NCBI RefSeq assembly: GCF_024206495.1
Contig: NZ_JAMBPQ010000008.1
Coordinates: 62,001-126,000, forward strand
Length of the DNA: 64,000 nt
DNA from: Paraburkholderia sp. CNPSo 3272
GTDB taxonomy: Bacteria; Pseudomonadota; Gammaproteobacteria; Burkholderiales; Burkholderiaceae
Direction of reading: 5' to 3'
The notes under the pieces are model-generated. The model saw only the letters and a list, made by a program, of their open reading frames with translations, ran no database searches and had not been told where the DNA came from. Every line of letters begins with the position of its first letter. Positions within the stretch are counted from its first letter, which is position 1. Position numbers and translations under genes: made by a program. Shown in pieces: positions 37,451 to 45,868 of this stretch.

Positions 37451-37840
37451 TTACGCGCGGACGAGCATGGCTTGCTCCGCTGCGTGACCGAACAGGAGAC
37501 TAACGATTTCCCGTGTCGGCACGCTGGTAATCAGCGTGGATACCTTCCGGGGACGAAACCATCGGCACCTGAGAATCTCGTTGCTCGGCGCCGGCCTCGC
37601 GTCGTCGCCCAGCACGGAGAAAAAGACGTGGTGCCGCTTGTTGAGCCCGCCGAACTGGAACAGATATGTGAGCTCGCAGCCCTCGAGCGTCGTTTCTTCG
37701 TTGAGTTCACGCGCAGCAGCGTCCGCCGGCGACTCTGCACGCCGGATCGTGCCGCCCGGCAGCGACCATCTCGACCGTCCCCGTTCAACGAGGAGAATCC
37801 GTCCTCGCTGCCAGCACACCACTGTTGCTCGTTCTTTCAT
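37451..37840 (-). CDS. NUDIX hydrolase
   Basis: Small pyrophosphohydrolase, 129 aa. The NUDIX box runs GGTIRRAESPADAAARELNE then ET (about residues 28-49), with the REL-x-E-E core largely kept as RELNEET. A preceding strand RSRWSLPGG is typical. Substrates of this family are nucleoside diphosphate derivatives; none can be chosen from sequence. It stands alone between soeA and the toxin-antitoxin genes, on the minus strand. Confidence 0.85.
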   Translation of the reverse strand: MKERATVVCWQRGRILLVERGRSRWSLPGGTIRRAESPADAAARELNEETTLEGCELTYLFQFGGLNKRHHVFFSVLGDDARPAPSNEILRCRWFRPRKVSTLITSVPTREIVSLLFGHAAEQAMLVRA

Positions 37841-38023
37841 GCTTCGTATGAGTCCGCTCGTGCCTGCCCATGTGCGCCCCGCGCAACCAGCGAGCCTGCA
37901 GTCAGGGCGCCGACAGCTCTCCCCGGTACGCAGCGGTCGTCAGCGCATGTCGTTGTGTGGGGCGGCAGCGGGCTTGAGCTTGCTGCGATGGAAACCGGAT
38001 AATCGCCCTCCGTTGCGACAAGC

Positions 38024-38053
38024 TCAAATGAGCTATAATGGAGGCTCATTTGA
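38024..38053. promoter_or_regulatory. Perfect inverted repeat around the -10 box of the RES-Xre operon
   Basis: TCAAATGAGC (38024-38033) and GCTCATTTGA (38044-38053) are exact inverted copies with a 10-bp spacer that contains TATAAT (38034-38039). A TTGCGA box lies 15 bp upstream of it. A dimeric antitoxin bound here would cover the promoter. It lies 18 bp before the antitoxin start codon. Confidence 0.65.
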
Positions 38054-38071
38054 TTTACGACGGGAGCACGC

Positions 38072-38500
38072 ATGCAACTCGTTTCCCCCGAGAAGATCGC
38101 TGCAGTCATGGGACTCAGTCCGGTACCCCATTCGATCGCCGAACTCGAGGCGCAGGTCGCAGAAGGCCTGCCCAAATCCGCCTTGCGTAACGGCGTCGAA
38201 CAGGTCGCCCTGACCGCGGAGGCGAGGCGCGCGCTGCAGGCACGCATTGTCCCCGAGGCAACCTACAAGCGCCGTCGCGACAGGCTGACACCTGATGAAT
38301 CGGAGAAGACAGAGCGCCTCGCGCGGGTCTATGCGAGCGCGGCCTACGTCTGGGACGATCCGGCGGACGCACGCACCTTTCTTGCCACGCCCCACCCGCT
38401 GCTGGAGGGGCGCGTGCCCCTTGAGGTTGCCCTGACCGAGCTGGGTGCGCGGCGCGTGGAAGAACTCCTCTGGAAGCTCTTCTACGGGCTACCGGCCTGA
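38072..38500 (+). CDS. Xre/MbcA/ParS-type antitoxin of a RES-Xre module
   Basis: 142-aa antitoxin. The N-terminal half holds a short Xre-like helix-turn-helix region (PEKIAAVMGLSPVPHSIAEL) and the C-terminal half the MbcA/ParS toxin-binding domain (DUF2384): TERLARVYASAAYVWDDPAD, then TPHPLLEGRVPLEVALTELGARRVEELL. It neutralises the downstream RES toxin and probably represses the operon through the inverted repeat at 38024-38053. The stop overlaps the toxin start (TGATG), keeping the two coupled. Confidence 0.88.
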   Translation: MQLVSPEKIAAVMGLSPVPHSIAELEAQVAEGLPKSALRNGVEQVALTAEARRALQARIVPEATYKRRRDRLTPDESEKTERLARVYASAAYVWDDPADARTFLATPHPLLEGRVPLEVALTELGARRVEELLWKLFYGLPA

Positions 38501-38991
38501 TGAGGATTTTCCGCATTGCCGACAGGCGGCATCCGCTGTGGAGCGGCACGGGCGCCATGCTCGTTGGCGGTCGCTTCAACAGCCCCGGCCGTCCAGTGAT
38601 CTACGGCGCGCTCACGTTCGCGGGAGCCATGCTCGAGGTACTTGTGCACGCACGGATCGGCAAAGTCCCGAAGACACACGTCTGGGTCGAGGCGCAGGTT
38701 CCTGATGATCTTGCCGTCGAAAGGCACTCCCCCGGCACACTGCCTGCCGGATGGGACGGGCCATCCACTGAAATCGCGCGTGAATTCGGCAACCGCTGGC
38801 TGGAGGAATGCCGCTCCGCGGTCCTGATCGTGCCTTCGGTAGTCGCACGGGCCGAGTCAAACGCGCTGGTAAATCCCGCCCATCCGGACGCCACGCGAAT
38901 CGTCGTATCCGAAGCGCAGCCGGTCGTATGGGATGAACGCCTGTTCGTACTACCAACGATAACCGGTCATGGAGAACCGGAACACCACTGA
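38500..38991 (+). CDS. RES-domain toxin
   Basis: 163-aa RES-domain protein, a family of NAD+-depleting toxins (NAD+ phosphorylase or glycohydrolase-like). The typical run is visible: MRIFRIADRRHPLWSGTGAM, GGRFNSPGRPVIYGA with the conserved Arg and Tyr, and MLEVLVHARIGKVP, followed by SALIVPS-like VLIVPSVVARAESNALVNPA. Its ATG overlaps the antitoxin stop by one base. Length and motifs look intact, so the toxin is probably functional when freed. Confidence 0.87.
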   Translation: MRIFRIADRRHPLWSGTGAMLVGGRFNSPGRPVIYGALTFAGAMLEVLVHARIGKVPKTHVWVEAQVPDDLAVERHSPGTLPAGWDGPSTEIAREFGNRWLEECRSAVLIVPSVVARAESNALVNPAHPDATRIVVSEAQPVVWDERLFVLPTITGHGEPEHH

Positions 38992-39618
38992 AAGCGCTGG
39001 AACCGGGCAGAGACGACCCAGTGAACACGTCGAAGCTTTACCAGACAGAGTGGAACTGGCCGTTATTCCTTGCGTGACGCAATCCGGGAAGATCCTGCGC
39101 GACCTCTCTCGGCCTGTCAGTTTCAGCAGTCAAGTTTTCACTGCGAGTCAGCCCGCACGCCACCACATCGGGCAGAAGTCGGCCATTACCTGCCGACGTC
39201 AGCTCGATAGATCCCGATGCTTTAGCCGTTCGAAAGCATTCATTTTTTTCGGATAACTCATCGAAGCCGTCCGATTACCCGCAAAACCACGCATGGACAA
39301 ATTCCAGGGATTTGCCCGATAGAACATTCCCCAGCGCGTTTGTTCCATTGACGCTACATATCGGCCCTCATAGAGTCGCAACCGTAATGACTTTCACGGT
39401 GTTTCTCATGTCTTTGCTCCGTTCTCATTTAATCGCTCGCGTTCAACGCGAATGATTCGCGCGCGGTCTGCGCGCCATTCGCTGCCCGATTTCCGCTGAT
39501 ATGTATTAGTCACCGTCGATGCGTGTTCCGGCACGCGTCGCGGCTGCGCGCCCGCGCGCAACGCAAATGGCGGCGACGGCGTTTATTCACGCATTTTCCC
39601 ACCCAGGCGTAAAAGAAC
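38992..39618. other. Intergenic region before the porin
   Basis: 627 bp without a supported gene. The first part follows the toxin; the middle contains copy A of the repeated promoter element (39312-39375); the rest would be a 5' leader of about 240 nt for the porin. Short frames here have no ribosome binding site or family likeness. Confidence 0.55.
39312..39375 (+). promoter_or_regulatory. Repeated promoter-operator element, copy A (porin)
   Basis: Contains the shared blocks CCCGATAGAACATTCC and TTTGTTCCATTGACG. TTGACG at 39348-39353 is followed after 17 bp by TAGAGT, a plausible -35/-10 pair. This copy has diverged after TTGACG. The next gene is the porin, about 240 bp downstream. Confidence 0.6.
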
Positions 39619-40785
39619 ATGAATCGAATCTCAGGCAACACGCCAGTCGTGGCAGGTGTCACCGTGCTTTTGGCTACCTGTGCCGCTCCCGCAATGGCCC
39701 AGTCGAGCGTGACGCTCTATGGCGTCATCGAATCTGCCATCGTCGTCCAAAATCACGCCGCCCCATCGGGCCGCAGTGTCGTTTCGATGAACCAGGCCGG
39801 CGAAGGCTTTCTCTCCGCGAGCCGCTTTGGTTTGCAGGGTTTCGAAGATCTCGGTGGCGGCGTGAAAACGCACTTCGTGCTCGAAAACGGTTTCAATTCA
39901 AACAAGGGAACCTTCGATCAGCAGGGACAGCTATTCGGCCGCCAGGCATTCGTGGGTTTGCAGGGCGCGTGGGGTGAGATCGATATGGGTCGCCAGTACA
40001 CCGGCGCGGTGGTGGCCATCTCCAATGTCGATCCGATTTTTATCGGCGCGCCGCCCACCAACTCGTGGCTCGTGTTCCTCACCGGTCAGCGTTACGACAA
40101 CGCGCTCACCTGGACGAAGAAGTTCGGCCCGCTAGGCGTGAATCTGCAGTATGCGTTTGGTGGCGTCGCGGGGCACAACTCCGCGCGCTCGTCGGCTTCA
40201 GGCGGCCTCTCGTACACGCGTGGCGACAACGTCTTCACCGGGCAACTTCAGCAAACGCACGATTCGCAAAGCCGCTCGGCAAAAACCTGGTCGCTCGGCG
40301 CGAAGGTCTCGCTCGGTGCGCTGAAACTGCACGTGGACTATCTGCGGAGCCAGCGCGATGCTGGATTCGATGTGACCAACGGCGGCACCGACTACGCCTC
40401 GATCACGAACATGAGCACGGCCGCCACGCCCACAACCGTGGCCGCTATGGGCTCGGTCTTCTCGCAGGCGCGGCGCGACCAGTTCTTCACACTCGGCGCG
40501 AGCTACACGCCCGCGCCAGCGTGGCAGCTGATCGGAGCGTACATGTACAACAACACGACAGCGAGCAACTTCAGTGGCAAGCGGCAAACGCTTTACGGCG
40601 TGGTCGACTACTTCTTTTCCAAGCGCACCGATATTTATTTCGCCACGGCTTATGACCGCGTGGACGGCGGCTGGTCGGGCCTGTTCGGCACCACGACAAC
40701 GAACTGGACCGGTGGAAATGGCGTGAAGCTCAACGGCAACGACAACCAGATGAGCTACTACGTCGGTCTGCGTCACCGCTTCTAG
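39619..40785 (+). CDS. Trimeric outer-membrane porin (Burkholderia OpcP/OmpC-like)
   Basis: 388-aa gram-negative porin. A signal peptide ends at CAAPAMAQ with mature SSVTLYGVIE, the standard first strand of betaproteobacterial porins. Later strands such as SRFGLQGFEDLGGGVKTHFV, FGRQAFVGLQGAWGEIDMGR and the final SYYVGLRHRF with terminal phenylalanine are characteristic. It would form a 16-strand general channel. Its promoter shares an element with the two GntR genes and the MFS carrier next to it, so it probably supplies the substrate of that catabolic operon across the outer membrane. Confidence 0.9.
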   Translation: MNRISGNTPVVAGVTVLLATCAAPAMAQSSVTLYGVIESAIVVQNHAAPSGRSVVSMNQAGEGFLSASRFGLQGFEDLGGGVKTHFVLENGFNSNKGTFDQQGQLFGRQAFVGLQGAWGEIDMGRQYTGAVVAISNVDPIFIGAPPTNSWLVFLTGQRYDNALTWTKKFGPLGVNLQYAFGGVAGHNSARSSASGGLSYTRGDNVFTGQLQQTHDSQSRSAKTWSLGAKVSLGALKLHVDYLRSQRDAGFDVTNGGTDYASITNMSTAATPTTVAAMGSVFSQARRDQFFTLGASYTPAPAWQLIGAYMYNNTTASNFSGKRQTLYGVVDYFFSKRTDIYFATAYDRVDGGWSGLFGTTTTNWTGGNGVKLNGNDNQMSYYVGLRHRF

Positions 40786-40923
40786 GCACTCGCCTCTCCC
40801 ACAAGCGGTACCGCATGACTTGCGCCTGCGACGTCATGCGTGCCTTCTGCATGTACAAGGCCATCGTGCAGCGCGCAAGCGGCTGCCGGTGGCATTTTTG
40901 GATTACGGCAGGGACCTTTAGGG

Positions 40924-40998
40924 GTTTTCGCCACAGAATATGTCCATGCGCATTTTGTTCCATTGACGGGACAATATGACACTTCGAGAATCTACGCC
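40924..40998 (+). promoter_or_regulatory. Repeated promoter-operator element, copy B (first GntR gene)
   Basis: Shares TTTTGTTCCATTGACG and CAATATGACACTTCGAGAAT with copies C and D. TTGACG at 40963-40968 and GAGAAT at 40986-40991 are spaced by 17 bp. The expected transcription start falls at about 40998, practically on the ATG of the regulator at 40999. Confidence 0.7.
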
Positions 40999-41778
40999 AT
41001 GGATATGTCTCTGCCCCTGCCGAAGTATCACCAGATCTACCTCGTCCTGCGTGAACAGTTGCAGGAGGGGCAGTTCGATCGCGACGGCGTGCCCGGTGAG
41101 CACCAGTTGGCCGAACAGTTCGGCGTGGGCCGCGTCACGATACGCAAGGCGATGCAAATGCTCGTCGCGGATCGCCTCATTGTGCGCCGCCCGGGGCTAG
41201 GCACCTGGCCGCTCCATGAAGGCCGGCCCACCGGCGGCGGCAAGACGCCCAATACTTCGCGCGAAAAAGCGCATCTCAGCGGCTTGCTCGGCAATATCCT
41301 CACCATGGGTTTGCGCACTCGTGTGCGGGTGATCGACAGTACCGTTGTCAATGCTAACGAAGCGATTGCCGAAGCGCTCGGCCTGGAAGTGGGGGTACCC
41401 GTACACAAGTCCATTCGCGTGCGCAGCGCCCCGGCGGGCCCGATTTCCCATATTACGACCCACGTGCCGCACGGCCTCGCGCCGATCAGCCGCAAGGAAC
41501 TCGAACGCAAGCCGCTGCTCGTGATACTCGAAGAGGCCGGCGTCAAACTGGGCGCCGCCACGCAAACCGTCAGCGCACGGCTTGCCGACGCAAACGTCGC
41601 ACGGCACCTGGACGTGGCGGTCGGCTCGGCGCTGCTCGCCGTCACCCGTCTCGTGCGCGACGTGAACGAACGCCCCGTACAGTTGTTGCAAGGCCTGTAT
41701 CGGCCGGACCGCTATCAATACCAGATGCAGCTTTCACGCGTTGGCGACATCGACGCCAAAATTTCAGTGAGCGAATAG
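40999..41778 (+). CDS. HutC-subfamily GntR regulator, copy 1
   Basis: 259-aa GntR/HutC regulator. The winged helix covers PLPKYHQIYLVLREQLQEG, GEHQLAEQFGVGRVTIRKAM and VRRPGLGTWPL (residues 5-75). The UTRA ligand domain follows, with VPVHKSIRVRSAPAGPISHI, GLAPISRKELERKPLLVILE and the C-terminal RPVQLLQGLYRPDRYQYQMQ. It is very similar throughout to the regulator at 43729, with the MFS gene between them. The start ATG lies about 8 bp after the -10 box, implying a leaderless transcript; a second ATG two codons later is possible. An open upstream frame covers the promoter element and is not taken as coding. Confidence 0.87.
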   Translation: MDMSLPLPKYHQIYLVLREQLQEGQFDRDGVPGEHQLAEQFGVGRVTIRKAMQMLVADRLIVRRPGLGTWPLHEGRPTGGGKTPNTSREKAHLSGLLGNILTMGLRTRVRVIDSTVVNANEAIAEALGLEVGVPVHKSIRVRSAPAGPISHITTHVPHGLAPISRKELERKPLLVILEEAGVKLGAATQTVSARLADANVARHLDVAVGSALLAVTRLVRDVNERPVQLLQGLYRPDRYQYQMQLSRVGDIDAKISVSE

Positions 41779-42229
41779 CTGCCTGCCCCAACGCTTCCGC
41801 GCTCTTTCATTCCCGGACTAACTAAGTAGTCCTTTGATATCTGACGCGACTCGATCTTGCATCGCCACGGCGTCGCGCGGGCATTCCAGTCTAGTTGTTT
41901 TCCCTATAGAACATTTCAATACATTCTTTGTTCCATTGACGAAGCAATATGGCACATCGAGAATGATTTTCACAGGACAAGCCTCTCTCCTTTCCCACGC
42001 TTTCCGCCTGGACCGAGGCTGAAAATCGTGAGCAAGCATTAAACACACACCTTCTTTCTACGCAGTACGAAGCAATTAATCCAGTCAGGCGGATCGTCTT
42101 TTGTCGCGGCGCAGGTTCGCCTGACTGGCATCCCCCACGCACTTGCGTGGACATTAAATAAAACTGCTTTCACTTCTTTCCATCGCGACGATACGCGATT
42201 TCAGGGAAAGAAATTATCGGAGGAAGCTC
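41779..42229. other. Intergenic region and leader before the MFS gene
   Basis: 451 bp. It contains copy C of the promoter-operator element (41897-41966) and then about 260 bp of untranslated leader rich in short AT tracts. A 62-codon frame at 41834-42022 runs through the element but has no ribosome binding site, so no gene is called. Confidence 0.55.
41897..41966 (+). promoter_or_regulatory. Repeated promoter-operator element, copy C (MFS transporter)
   Basis: TTTTCCCTATAGAACATTTC is followed by TTTGTTCCATTGACG and GCAATATGGCACATCGAGAAT. TTGACG is at 41936-41941 and GAGAAT at 41959-41964, 17 bp apart. The MFS start codon is about 260 bp downstream with its own AGGAGG-like site. Confidence 0.7.
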
Positions 42230-43576
42230 ATGAGCGCAACGATCTCCACCAACGACGCGCATCCCGGCCTGCAGCAAGGGGAGCAATTGCACACGTCCCG
42301 CTGGACCCCGCTCCAGATCCTCGTTGTGGCGATCTGCACGGTCATCAACGCGCTGGACGGCATGGACCTGCTCATCATGTCCTATATCGCGCCGGCGATG
42401 GCGGCCGACTGGCACGTCGGGTTTGCGACACTCGGCGTCGTGTTCAGCGCGGGGTTGGCCGGCATGCTGGTCGGCTGCGTCGTAGTCGCCCCCTTCGCTG
42501 ATACCCTGGGAAGGCGGCCAATCGTCCTGCTGGCGTTGGTCCTGATGACGATCGGCGCGGTAGGCAGCGGCTTCGCCAACAGCATCGTCGTGTTTTCCGC
42601 GCTGCGTGCGCTAACCGGGATCGGACTTGGAACGCTGCTCGCCAGCGTCGCCGCGCTGGTCAGCGAGTATGCTCCGGCCGGACGCCGCTCGCTTGCCGTA
42701 GGCATTTTTCAGGCCGGCTACCCGATCGGGGCCGTCGCCACGGGGGTGGTCGCAATCTACACGATCCCGGCGTTTGGCTGGAAGGCGACCCTCATCGGCG
42801 CGGGCGCAATCAGTGCCGTGCTGCTGCCCTGCATCTGGGTGCTGCTGCCGGAATCCGTGGCGTTCCTCGAATCGCGCCAGCCGGCCGGAGCGCTGGCGCT
42901 CAGCAATAGCCTGCGCCGGCGCATGGGATGGTCTGAACTCCCGGTGCTGCCGCCGCGCGCCATGGCAGGCAATTTGCCAAAGCCGCGCGACCTGCTCGCG
43001 CCGGAATTGCGTCAGGCGACGATCGCGCTCTGGATTTCCACCTTCCTGAGCTTCGGTGTCCTCTACTTCGTGACGAGCTGGATCCCGAAGATCGCGGTGG
43101 TAGCGGGCCTGACGCAAGCCAACGCACTATGGTCGGGCAGCATCTTCAATCTGGGCGGCGTGGTCGGCGACCTCGCCATCGGCTGGCTCGCCGTGCGCCG
43201 CTCGATTGGCAAGCTGATCGCCCTCTTTTTCATGGTGTGCGCGGTCTTGATGATGATCTTCGCGCAACAGCTGTCGCTCGCTTTTGTCCTCATCACCGCG
43301 TTCGGACTCGGCTTCACCCTTCAAGGGGGCTTCAGCGCCTTTTACTCGCTCTCGGCGCAGCTTTATCCCGCCCGCGTGCGCAGTTCGGGCATTGGCTGGG
43401 CCGTGGGCATTGGCCGCGGCGGTGCGATCATTGGCCCGATGGTCGGTGGCGCGCTGCTCGCCGCGAAGCTGCCGCTGTGGATTACCTTTGCCTGCTTCGC
43501 TGTCCCGCTGATCGTAGCCGGCTGGTTCGCCGTGCTTGCCTCTCGCATGCACCAACTTTCCGTGTCCGATAAGTGA
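42230..43576 (+). CDS. MFS transporter, aromatic acid:H+ symporter (AAHS)-like
   Basis: 448-aa carrier with twelve hydrophobic segments. Family signatures are INALDGMDLLIMSYIAPAMA in helix 1, VAPFADTLGRRPIVLLALVL in the helix 2-3 loop and RALTGIGLGTLLASVAALVS in helix 4. AAHS members (PcaK, BenK, MhpT) import aromatic and other carboxylic acids. GGAGGAAGCTC precedes the ATG. It lies between two near-duplicate GntR regulators and upstream of the hydro-lyase/HyuBA operon, so it probably imports that operon's substrate, likely an organic anion. Confidence 0.87.
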   Translation: MSATISTNDAHPGLQQGEQLHTSRWTPLQILVVAICTVINALDGMDLLIMSYIAPAMAADWHVGFATLGVVFSAGLAGMLVGCVVVAPFADTLGRRPIVLLALVLMTIGAVGSGFANSIVVFSALRALTGIGLGTLLASVAALVSEYAPAGRRSLAVGIFQAGYPIGAVATGVVAIYTIPAFGWKATLIGAGAISAVLLPCIWVLLPESVAFLESRQPAGALALSNSLRRRMGWSELPVLPPRAMAGNLPKPRDLLAPELRQATIALWISTFLSFGVLYFVTSWIPKIAVVAGLTQANALWSGSIFNLGGVVGDLAIGWLAVRRSIGKLIALFFMVCAVLMMIFAQQLSLAFVLITAFGLGFTLQGGFSAFYSLSAQLYPARVRSSGIGWAVGIGRGGAIIGPMVGGALLAAKLPLWITFACFAVPLIVAGWFAVLASRMHQLSVSDK

Positions 43577-43653
43577 GGCAAGAGAGTCCTGGTGCAGCGT
43601 CAACGCCGCACCAAGGACAGTTTCTTAACGCATCCACTCAACACCGTTTAAGT

Positions 43654-43728
43654 GTTTTCCCGATAGAACAATTCACGACGTGGTTTGTTCCGTTGACGGA
43701 ACAATACGACACTTCGAGAATGCCGTTC
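43654..43728 (+). promoter_or_regulatory. Repeated promoter-operator element, copy D (second GntR gene)
   Basis: TTTTCCCGATAGAACAATTC, then GTTCCGTTGACGGAAC, whose outer 7 bp on each side are perfectly symmetric, overlapping the -35 box TTGACG (43693-43698). GAGAAT lies at 43716-43721, 17 bp away. The start codon at 43729 is about 8 bp after the -10 box. This is the best-conserved operator-like copy. Confidence 0.7.
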
Positions 43729-44529
43729 ATGGATATGTCTCTTCCCCTGCCCAAGTATCACCAGATCTATCTCATCCTGCGTGAGCAATTGCAGGAGGGA
43801 CGGTTCGACCGCGACGGCGTACCCGGAGAACATCATCTCGCCGATCAATTCGGCGTGGGCCGCATCACCATTCGCAAGTCGCTCGAAATGCTGGTAGCCG
43901 ATGGGCTGATCATGCGCCGGCCCGGCCTGGGAACCTGGCCGCTGCGTCAGGCCCGCCACGCAGGGGATGGCAAGACACCGGAGGATTCTCGCGAAACCGC
44001 CCACTTGAACGGCCTGCTTGGCAACATCGTCACGATGGGTCTACGCACGCGCGTGAATGTAATCGACAGTTCCGTTGTGCATGCAACCGATGCGGTCGCC
44101 AAAGCGCTTTCACTCGAAGCGGGCTCACTCGTTCATAAAAGCATTCGCGTGCGTAGCGCTCAAGCCGGGCCGATCTCGCACATCACCACGCACGTGCCGG
44201 CCGGTCTCGCCCCGATCAGCCGAAAGGCGCTCGAACGCAAGCCCCTGCTGGTCTTGCTAGAGGAAGCGGGCGTCGAACTGGGCGCCAGCACGCAAACCAT
44301 CCGGGCCCGTCTGGCCGATGCCGTGATCGCCCGCCATCTCGACGTGGCGGTGGGTTCCGCATTGCTCTGCGTCACGCGCCTCGTGCGCGATAGCCAGGAG
44401 CGTCCGGTTCAACTGCTGCAAGGCCTCTACCGGCCGGATCGCTACCAGTACCAGTTGCAGCTTTCCCGCGTCGGCGACGTCGACGCCAAAGTTTCGGTTA
44501 GCGAAGATTTGACCGTCCAAACCTCGTGA
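43729..44529 (+). CDS. HutC-subfamily GntR regulator, copy 2
   Basis: 266-aa paralogue of the regulator at 40999 with the same domain order: winged helix PLPKYHQIYLILREQLQEG, GEHHLADQFGVGRITIRKSL, RRPGLGTWPL, then the UTRA domain (HKSIRVRSAQAGPISHITTH, KPLLVLLEEAGVELGAST, LLQGLYRPDRYQYQLQ). The two differ mainly in the linker (residues 76-92), around residues 118-134 and in the tail, where this one has eight extra residues. It precedes the LeuCD-like/HyuBA operon and may answer a different effector than copy 1 while binding the same element. Confidence 0.87.
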   Translation: MDMSLPLPKYHQIYLILREQLQEGRFDRDGVPGEHHLADQFGVGRITIRKSLEMLVADGLIMRRPGLGTWPLRQARHAGDGKTPEDSRETAHLNGLLGNIVTMGLRTRVNVIDSSVVHATDAVAKALSLEAGSLVHKSIRVRSAQAGPISHITTHVPAGLAPISRKALERKPLLVLLEEAGVELGASTQTIRARLADAVIARHLDVAVGSALLCVTRLVRDSQERPVQLLQGLYRPDRYQYQLQLSRVGDVDAKVSVSEDLTVQTS

Positions 44530-44602
44530 ACCTTCCGGAGTCACGCTCATGGTTTCATGCTGCATTTTCCCGGTCTCTTCCGGAACGTAAACAATTTTCG
44601 AC

Positions 44603-45868
44603 ATGCAAACGCTGACTCAAAGACTGCTGGCCGCGGCGTGCGGCCGTGACACGGTGGCTGTAGGAGAAATTGTCACCTGCCGCGTCGACCTGGCGATGTT
44701 CCATGATTCGAGCGGGCCACGCCGCCTCCAGCCCATGCTCGACACGCTCGGCGCAACGCTGTGGGACAAATCGAGAGTCGTGCTCGTGCTCGACCACTAC
44801 GTCCCCGCGCAGGACGACGAATCGCGCCGCATCGTGCGCGTTGCGCGAGACTGGGCCGCGCAGCAAGCGCTGCCCAACGTCTATGACTCCGTGGGCATCT
44901 GCCACGTCGTGCTGCCCGAGCACGGCCATCTGCGCCCCGGCATGTTCTGCGTGGGCGGCGACTCGCACTCGCCCACCGGCGGCGCGTTCGGCGCCTACAT
45001 GTTCGGCATCGGCAGCACAGAGATGCTGGGCGTGGCGGTGTCGGGCGAGATCTGGGTGAAGGTGCCCGAAACGATCCGGATGTGCTGGGAAGGCCGGCTA
45101 GCCGATGGCGTCACCGCCAAGGACATGATGCTGCACATGATCGGCCGCTTCGGCATGAATGGCGGGCGCTACCAGGCGATCGAGTTCTGCGGCGAGGCGG
45201 TGCGCGCGCTCTCGATGCAGGAGCGCATGACGCTCTCGAACATGAGCGCCGAGCTGGGCGCGCAGGTCGGCCTCGTCGCCCCCGACGCAGTGACGATCGA
45301 CTACCTGCGCTCGGTTGGCGTGACAGATGAGATCGACGTAGTGCGCTGGCAAGGCGACCCAGGCGCCGCCGCAGAAGTCCACTGCTTCGACGCGAGCACG
45401 CTCGTCCCGCAGATCGCCGCGCCGCATAGCCCCGCGAACACGCAACCCGTGCACGCGTTCGACGGCGTGGCCGTGGACGTTGCGTACCTGGGTGCCTGCA
45501 CGGGCGCGAAGCTCGAAGACCTGCGCGCCGCTGCCCGCGTGCTCAAGGGCCGCCGCGTGGCCGACGGGCTGCGCTTCGTGGTCGCGCCCGCTTCGGCCCG
45601 CGACGAAGCGCAGGCGGCGCGCGAAGGCGTGATGGACGCGCTGCGCGAAGCGGGCGCCCAGGTGCTCGCCAATTCGTGCGGCGCGTGCGCCGGCTACGGC
45701 GGTTCGATTCCCGAAGGCGCTATCGTGCTCTCGAGCACGGCGCGCAATTTCAAGGGGCGCATGGGCGCCGAAACGGCCCAGGTCTACCTGGGGTCCCCCT
45801 ACTCCGTCGCCGCGGCCGCGCTCACAGGTCGTATCGCCGACGCGCGCGAGATGCTTGCCAGCCAATGA
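44603..45868 (+). CDS. Aconitase-family hydro-lyase large subunit (LeuC/DmdA-like)
   Basis: 421-aa catalytic large subunit of an isopropylmalate-dehydratase-type enzyme. The three [4Fe-4S] cysteines are in LGACTGAKLEDLRAAARVLK and NSCGACAGYGGSIPEGA; substrate-site runs include CVGGDSHSPTGGAFGAYMFG and IGSTEMLGVAVSGEIWVKVP. Sequences around the cysteines differ from leucine-pathway LeuC (SCTNSR, SCGMCLGMN), so a different hydroxyacid is likely. Paralogues hydrate citraconate, maleate, homoaconitate or dimethylmaleate. The stop overlaps the small subunit start by four bases. Confidence 0.87.
   Translation: MQTLTQRLLAAACGRDTVAVGEIVTCRVDLAMFHDSSGPRRLQPMLDTLGATLWDKSRVVLVLDHYVPAQDDESRRIVRVARDWAAQQALPNVYDSVGICHVVLPEHGHLRPGMFCVGGDSHSPTGGAFGAYMFGIGSTEMLGVAVSGEIWVKVPETIRMCWEGRLADGVTAKDMMLHMIGRFGMNGGRYQAIEFCGEAVRALSMQERMTLSNMSAELGAQVGLVAPDAVTIDYLRSVGVTDEIDVVRWQGDPGAAAEVHCFDASTLVPQIAAPHSPANTQPVHAFDGVAVDVAYLGACTGAKLEDLRAAARVLKGRRVADGLRFVVAPASARDEAQAAREGVMDALREAGAQVLANSCGACAGYGGSIPEGAIVLSSTARNFKGRMGAETAQVYLGSPYSVAAAALTGRIADAREMLASQ

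Noticed and set aside
41834..42022. Possible 62-aa protein before the MFS gene with similarity to sequences upstream of both GntR genes
   Set aside because: The similarity is the repeated promoter element translated in the same frame. There is no ribosome binding site and the -35/-10 spacing explains the conservation.
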